A DNA stretch of 24,100 nt, taken from NCBI GenBank assembly GCA_001655205.1, contig LPNZ01003357.1, positions 1 to 24,100 on the forward strand, read 5' to 3'. Positions 20,001-24,100 of this stretch are shown in pieces. The notes below the pieces were generated by a model that worked only from the letters and a program-made list of their open reading frames with translations, was not told the DNA's origin and made no database searches. Made by a program: the position numbers and the translations under genes. Source of the stretch: Lenisia limosa. Its lineage: Eukaryota > Breviatea. Each line of letters begins with the position of its first letter. Position 1 is the first letter of the stretch.

Positions 20001-20161
20001 GTTAAGCTACTTTGATAACACCATCAAATTGAAATTTCACCTATTTTCTATTTCATAAGTATAGATTTTGTTTTTTACTTTTTTAGAGGGACTTGGTACG
20101 CAACCTTGCATTTAGAGATGTTATTGACAATTGGGTGAAAGAAAACCCGTGGGGAGCTTGA
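17078..20161 (+). CDS. STUB1: E3 ubiquitin ligase CHIP (TPR + U-box)
   Basis: CHIP binds the C-terminal EEVD tails of Hsp70/Hsp90 through its TPR domain and ubiquitinates client proteins with its U-box. Eleven exons: 17078-17145, 17257-17308, 17806-17919, 18184-18233, 18398-18509, 18921-19009, 19276-19342, 19526-19634, 19724-19785, 19915-19959, 20087-20161. All phases agree: 280 aa plus TGA (human 303). The TPR domain is at about residues 12-115. Carboxylate-clamp positions are conserved: K17 and N21 (AKEKGNKL), N51 (FFTNRALCYV), K81 (NMKAHYYLGLALQNL). A charged helical linker follows (about 130-205), then the U-box, about 208-278 (SEYLCPITFELLIDPVVTPS, GVTYERTSILEHI, GPFDPVTREPV, NLAFRDVIDNWVKENPW). 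The start Met is the first in frame, although the frame stays open upstream without an ATG. The gap at 18523-18612 is in an intron. Confidence 0.96.
18510..18612. other. Poly-G tract and assembly gap at a STUB1 donor
   Basis: The donor of exon 18398-18509 is AAATTG|GTGGGGGGGG, continuing as a G-run to 18522, then Ns at 18523-18612. The next exon joins in phase 0, so no coding sequence need be missing. Confidence 0.92.
18675..18740. mobile_element. Family-1 element, copy 5 (degenerate)
   Basis: CGGCTTCACTACCGAAAAG and a right arm AAACCGAAGTGAAACCG bracket a shortened AT-rich centre that keeps only GAATATC of the core. It is 66 bp long and lies in a STUB1 intron. Confidence 0.65.
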
Positions 20162-20488
20162 AAATAACAAATTTTGTTTCTTATTTCACTGTATTTAACA
20201 TGTGTTCGTGTTTCGATGTCTTCTAAATGTGTGTTATCATGGTTTATTATTTATTTATTGTATTATTATTGGTGGTTGTCTTTGGAATTATATGTAACAC
20301 CCAAATTGCCATCACCTCGAATTCATCTGTCAGAGCATTGACCGTATTGTTTTACAATGATTATATGATATTTATTGGAGTGGGCATTGCGGTTGTTTTG
20401 ATAATTAAGATTACTGGCGTTTGTTGCCATCACGCTATCACAACATCAAGAACGTTGAACTTTACACAGTTCCTCTGATTTGGTCGGA
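20162..20488. terminator. 3' intergenic region of convergent STUB1 and gene E
   Basis: 327 bp between the two stop codons, T-rich on the plus strand. It should hold both 3' UTRs and cleavage sites. I see no canonical AATAAA in a convincing place on either strand. An 83-codon open frame with two hydrophobic stretches lies at 20227-20478 (plus) but is probably 3' UTR. Confidence 0.4.
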
Positions 20489-21809
20489 TCATAAGACAGG
20501 AGTATCTGGGAAGAATAATTGCGCAAATTAGTGGTTCCAATGTTCAAATATCAGTTAAATATCGATGCCAAAGACTTTACCTTGATCATATCGAAAAGCC
20601 GTTTCCAATGCTGACCTTATCGGCACACTTTGGAAAATCTCCATTTCGACAACACCCCCTATAACAGTAATGTTGAAGTATCTCCCCTTAGTCTCCTTGT
20701 AATATTGAGCAAATTGACGAAATATGGAAATAATTGTGAAATGACAAACCTGTCACTGTTTTGGAAAGGATATTATGAGCCATAGCCCATGTTATCTGGA
20801 AAGTTAAACCAAATGATATTTCATTTTAGAAGAGCAAGCTAACCTGTAAATTTGTTGTTCCGTCTGTCAAAGATACGCTCCACATTGAACCGGCCCTTTC
20901 ACACATTAGTTCTCACAATAGTCATCTATTATAAGCATTTAATAGGGTTGGACTGTCTCATTTTCAAAAAGGAATTATAAAATTTGTTCAAAATAAAATT
21001 GAACAACCAAGACAATATTTACAATATTCATGTTTATTGAGTTTATTTCCCACCCTTCTTTCATTCGTGTCTTCTTGGACTCCTTGCTAAAGTTGACCAT
21101 TTCATCATCTTCTTCTGCAGTTGTTATCCAAAATGTGTTGAACTAAATTTTGAGTATTGTTTTGAACTTGAAAATTAAAAATATATAAGAAACCAGGCTA
21201 TAAGGCGTTTCAAGGTCAAGGAGATGAAATGGAAATACAAGTAACCAACCAAATATATTGTCAGTCAAAGGGCGAGAAATGTCTCTTGAAGGAGAGGAGC
21301 AATACAAGCGGTATTTGCCAGGTGGTAAGTTCCCATTATTTGCAAAGCGTTCTTCAAACCTGAAGTGTGAGTAAATTGAGTAACAAAATAATGTATTATC
21401 TCTCTCTCTATTTTCGCATCCCAATACCAACATACAATGGTAACGGAGTTAGTTCAAGCTGATCTCTGTCACCTTCAAGCTGCCTAAACAAGTAAAGGGG
21501 ATTTTTGGTGAATACTGCAAAATACCTTTCGAATTGAATTCGGTCATTCAACGCATCATCTAAAACATTAAATCATTTAAGGTGACAAAATGTTTGGATA
21601 TACAGTCGATATATGTATACATGTATTTTTTTGTTTTGATAGAATACCCCTAATTCTATAGAAACAAGATAGTAATATTGTTTGATTTTGAAATGTAATG
21701 GGCAATTGAGATTGTCTATTTCGTACTGAGAGAGTAACTTATAAAATTTTATTATTCTGTAACACTAACCTTCGTCACTGCTTTCATCGAACAAGGCCTG
21801 TGCGTTCAT
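20489..21809 (-). CDS. Gene E: 161-aa protein, unrecognised
   Basis: Minus-strand exons: 21770-21809, 21526-21559, 21436-21483, 21250-21359, 21054-21114, 20844-20895, 20750-20795, 20581-20658, 20489-20505. Nine exons with GT-AG borders and fully matching phases give 161 aa plus TGA; one intron (21484-21525) is only 42 nt. The N-terminus is acidic (MNAQALFDESSDEDDALNDR), followed by charged helix (QFERQLEGDRDQLEL), a middle segment with FEERFANNGNLPPGKYRLYC, a second acidic/basic patch (EEDDEMVNFSKESKKTRMKE), then a more hydrophobic C-terminal half (MWSVSLTDGTTNLQ, ITWAMAHNILSKTVT, VVEMEIFQSVPIRSALETAF). There is no signal peptide. The acidic Ser-Asp-Glu start suggests a nuclear or cytosolic protein, but I do not recognise the family. 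Exon 20844-20895 has a second open frame (GRFNVERIFDRRNNKFT) that would end soon after splicing. Confidence 0.68.
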
Positions 21810-22211
21810 GTCGTATCAGTCCACGAGTAAAGTTTGACCTTGACAGACACGTCACCCGCTTGGATCTCCGGGGAATCGCTTTCGCGCTTTCGTCCAGCTT
21901 TCGGTCAATTCAAGGTCAATTCGGTGTTTTGATTAATTAATTAATAAATAAATATGCTAATATGTTGTTCTGTCAGGGTTTCTGTCAGGTTCTGCAGTCC
22001 CAGATCATAGATCACTCAGTACCTGTGGAATTTTCCCCACATTTCTTGTTTTACTGCATTAGTGCTTATACTATGTATAGTATTGTAATTTAAAGACTGC
22101 GGACTTTATTTCATTTTTAGTTACTTAACGCTCTTCGTCAATCGTCTGCCAATCGCTGCTACTACCCGTTAATGATGCTATTTGGTTGAATAAACCACTA
22201 AACCAATCGAA
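21810..22211. promoter_or_regulatory. Intergenic region between head-to-head genes E and F
   Basis: 402 bp between start codons. It includes TTGATTAATTAATTAATAAATAAATATG near 21931-21955 and a TATA-like CTATGTATAGTATTG near 22071-22085 on the plus strand. The shared-promoter role is inferred from spacing. Confidence 0.35.
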
Positions 22212-24056
22212 ATGGGACCCCCCCCTCCCAAACGGGTGAGATTGAGCCCTTGCTTTTTCTTATAGATACTTATTCACCCAGAAATCCCCGGAATTTGTGT
22301 ATACCAAAGAAGAAGACTCGTCAAGCGACGATGAAACCCACGACACGTCGACGGCGGTTGCTCCACCTGCATTTGTTGGCGAATCTTTTTCATCTTATCC
22401 TTTAGCAATTCCAAGAGGAGAAATTTGGGAGAGGCATGTCTTATGCAGTAAGCGGGGGTTTTCAATCCCTTTGTCAACACTGTTCACCACGTTACATACC
22501 TCAAAGGCAAACCTTAGTTTGGTCCTGCGGAACGGAAAATGCAATTTCCAGGATATGATGGCACTGGTGATTACATGATACGAACAATGGGTTAACTCTG
22601 TGTGGACACATCCAAATTTTTAGATGAGAGTTTTTTTCTTGCATTTTTCTTTGAGGGACTGATTTATGGGACTGAGCAGGCAAGCCCGTTTATTCCAGAC
22701 ATTGTGCTCTTTATATGTATATTGATCTCTAGAGAAAAGCCCCCTTGCCCTCTACAATCATATCCATCCTCTCACTCGCAGAATGCTGCTCGGTTTGCGA
22801 ATGCGCTTTACTCCCTCGTTCCTCTGGCTGTCCGAAGGAGGTTGGTTGCGGTAAAGGGGTTGACGGAGGATGTTGGTCATGTGCAGAGTCTCACTCTGAC
22901 CCGAACAAGATCAATAAAATATCGATAGTTTTTGAAGGTTTATCGAGAAATTCAGTCTTTTGGCCTTAAGTGAATCGGCTTTGAGTGGGGGTGGTACCAT
23001 GGCTTGACGTTATGTAATTTGATCATCTTTTTGTTCAACCCAGCTTGAAGAGTGGGCGAGTGTTCTAGTAAAGAGCAAGTGTGGACTATGGGGACCCTTA
23101 TTATTTTTTGAATAAAGAGCGGAATAAGAAGTTGTCGTTCCTTCTAACTTCCACAATTCGTCCAATATGTGATAATAGTGTTCTGTCATCATTGGAGAAT
23201 ATGACCATTTCAGGCATATTTCGCCATTCCTCTTAGCAAGCCTCGTTCCCCCAACCACAAACAAGTTGGGTAAAAAAGGATTCCACACCTCAGCTCAGTT
23301 CATCACCCCGGAGAGAAAACGTGAGTATTTGAGTATTATTATATCATAGTACTTTTATAATATGTCTTATGGACGACCTTGACTATCTATGAAGTATAAT
23401 GAAATAGCTGTGTACATTATATGGCGAACGATTCGATGATTTAGTAGTATACTCTATTGAGCAATATCCCGTGTATGTGTGACGCTGAACCTCGATCAGC
23501 AGACCCTTGTGTTATTTTCATTTAATGTTTCAATGGTTATTTTTCTACAGATAGTGACTGCACCCATAGCCCACACTTCAAATAGCCATTCAAATTTCCA
23601 GACGCATCCACGTTGTTCATACTACGCTTTCACACTCCATTTTTTTTACACTTTTAGGCACACGGAGTCGGACGTTATCCACTACGTCTTCCCCTCTCGC
23701 ACAGGTGGGGTCTTTACATTGCTTTTGCTATCTAGAGATAAACTTACCAGATCATTATAGTTCATTTCAAAAGAATGTATCCATAGTATCGAATGTATCC
23801 ATAGTATCGAATATATATATGATATTATACAGATAGCATGGATTACATCTGCTGTCTGTGTGTGTGTGTGTCGTATCAGTATATGAGTAGCATTATTTAC
23901 CATTGCAGCCACCAGGCTCATTAGGGCCTCGGCGGCAGTCTTTTGGTGGCCATGATGGCACAGACTCAGATACCGGGTCGTCTTCCTCGTTTGTGCCAGG
24001 AAAATGTGGGAAGAGTGGAAAATGCAAAGCTCGGAGCAGTTTTGACTCTCATTTGT
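22212..24056 (+). CDS. Gene F: Pro/Ser-rich protein, unrecognised, 3' end off the window
   Basis: Proposed exons: 22212-22235 (MGPPPPKR), 22282-22447, about 22782-22870, 23044-23067, 23214-23264, 23294-23320, 23551-23611, 23658-23704, 23909-24056, continuing beyond the window. Exon 2 (KSPEFVYTKEEDSSSDDETH, then AFVGESFSSYPLAIPRGEIW) is secure and ends at a strong GTAAGC donor in phase 1. Exon 3 has two open frames: phase 1 gives a Cys-rich reading (CCSVCECALLPRSSGC), phase 0 a helical one (NAARFANALYSLVPLAVRRR) that fits the following phase-0 exons better. From 23044 on, phases agree, but one intron (23265-23293) would be only 29 nt. The last exons are disordered and Ser/Arg-rich (TRSRTLSTTSSPLAQ, SLGPRRQSFGGHDGTDSDTG) with a small Cys motif (GKCGKSGKC). 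No domain is recognised. Confidence 0.5.
22886..22982. mobile_element. Family-1 element, copy 6 (diverged arms)
   Basis: The core AAAATATCGATAGTTTTTG, TTTATCGAGAAATTCAGTC is intact, while the arms (GAGTCTCACTCTGACCCGAA and TTGGCCTTAAGTGAATCGGC) have diverged and pair poorly. It lies in the intron after gene F exon 3. Confidence 0.75.
23773..23808. repeat. 18-bp tandem duplication
   Basis: GAATGTATCCATAGTATC occurs twice in tandem, followed by an AT microsatellite (23809-23820) and a TG microsatellite near 23856-23870. All are in a gene F intron. Confidence 0.85.
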
Positions 24057-24100
24057 GTAAACCCTCGTTGTCATATCTTTTGGAAACACTTTGTTTTCTT

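Noticed and set aside
20227-20478. 83-codon plus-strand open frame with two hydrophobic stretches
   Set aside because: T-rich sequence just after the STUB1 stop readily gives Leu/Ile/Val-rich frames; it is most likely 3' UTR, and nothing else supports it.
1-24100. Prokaryotic operons, CRISPR arrays, tRNA or rRNA genes, viral insertions
   Set aside because: None seen; all coding sequence is split by GT-AG introns, and the repeats are short intronic elements.

Overview
This window is nuclear DNA from an intron-dense, AT-rich eukaryote. The genes are broken into many short exons (16 to about 460 nt) with GT-AG introns, and I rebuilt them by hand from splice signals and reading-frame phase. Two genes are firmly identified: DRC3 (also LRRC48/FAP134), a dynein regulatory complex subunit, so the organism builds motile cilia; and STUB1/CHIP, a TPR plus U-box ubiquitin ligase. 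Compact introns (mostly 40-700 nt) and intergenic distances of about 250-1100 bp fit a protist, alga or early-branching lineage better than an animal or plant, but I cannot name the lineage. Eight runs of N show a draft scaffold; five of them abut a poly-G or poly-C tract.

Layout. (1) 1-3127, minus: gene A, acidic and disordered, C-terminus off the left edge; its N-terminus weakly resembles the cohesin release factor WAPL. (2) 4188-7649, minus: gene B, a probable secreted protein with a LamG/concanavalin-like segment. (3) 7898-14312, plus: DRC3, 18 exons, 526 aa, complete, head-to-head with gene B across 248 bp. Exons of an opposite-strand gene (gene D) lie inside its last intron. (4) 14638-16641, minus: gene C, a small membrane-anchored protein, tail-to-tail with DRC3. 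(5) 17078-20161, plus: STUB1/CHIP, 11 exons, 280 aa, complete, head-to-head with gene C. (6) 20489-21809, minus: gene E, 9 exons, 161 aa, unrecognised, tail-to-tail with STUB1. (7) 22212 to the right edge, plus: gene F, proline/serine-rich and unrecognised, head-to-head with gene E.

Non-coding structure. Two families of short inverted-repeat elements occupy introns and gaps between genes. Family 1 has six copies of about 65-100 bp, arms of about 18-20 bp and a conserved core containing ATATCGATA; one copy has a perfect 9-bp target-site duplication. Family 2 has three copies of about 80-90 bp with mariner-like TA/CAGT ends. Many introns, on both strands, begin with a G-run just after the donor or end with a C-run just before the acceptor, and two DRC3 introns have both. 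Two DRC3 introns also share a homologous 3' end. The genes do not form an obvious pathway; the ciliary gene, the ubiquitin ligase and the rest look like independent neighbours in alternating orientation.
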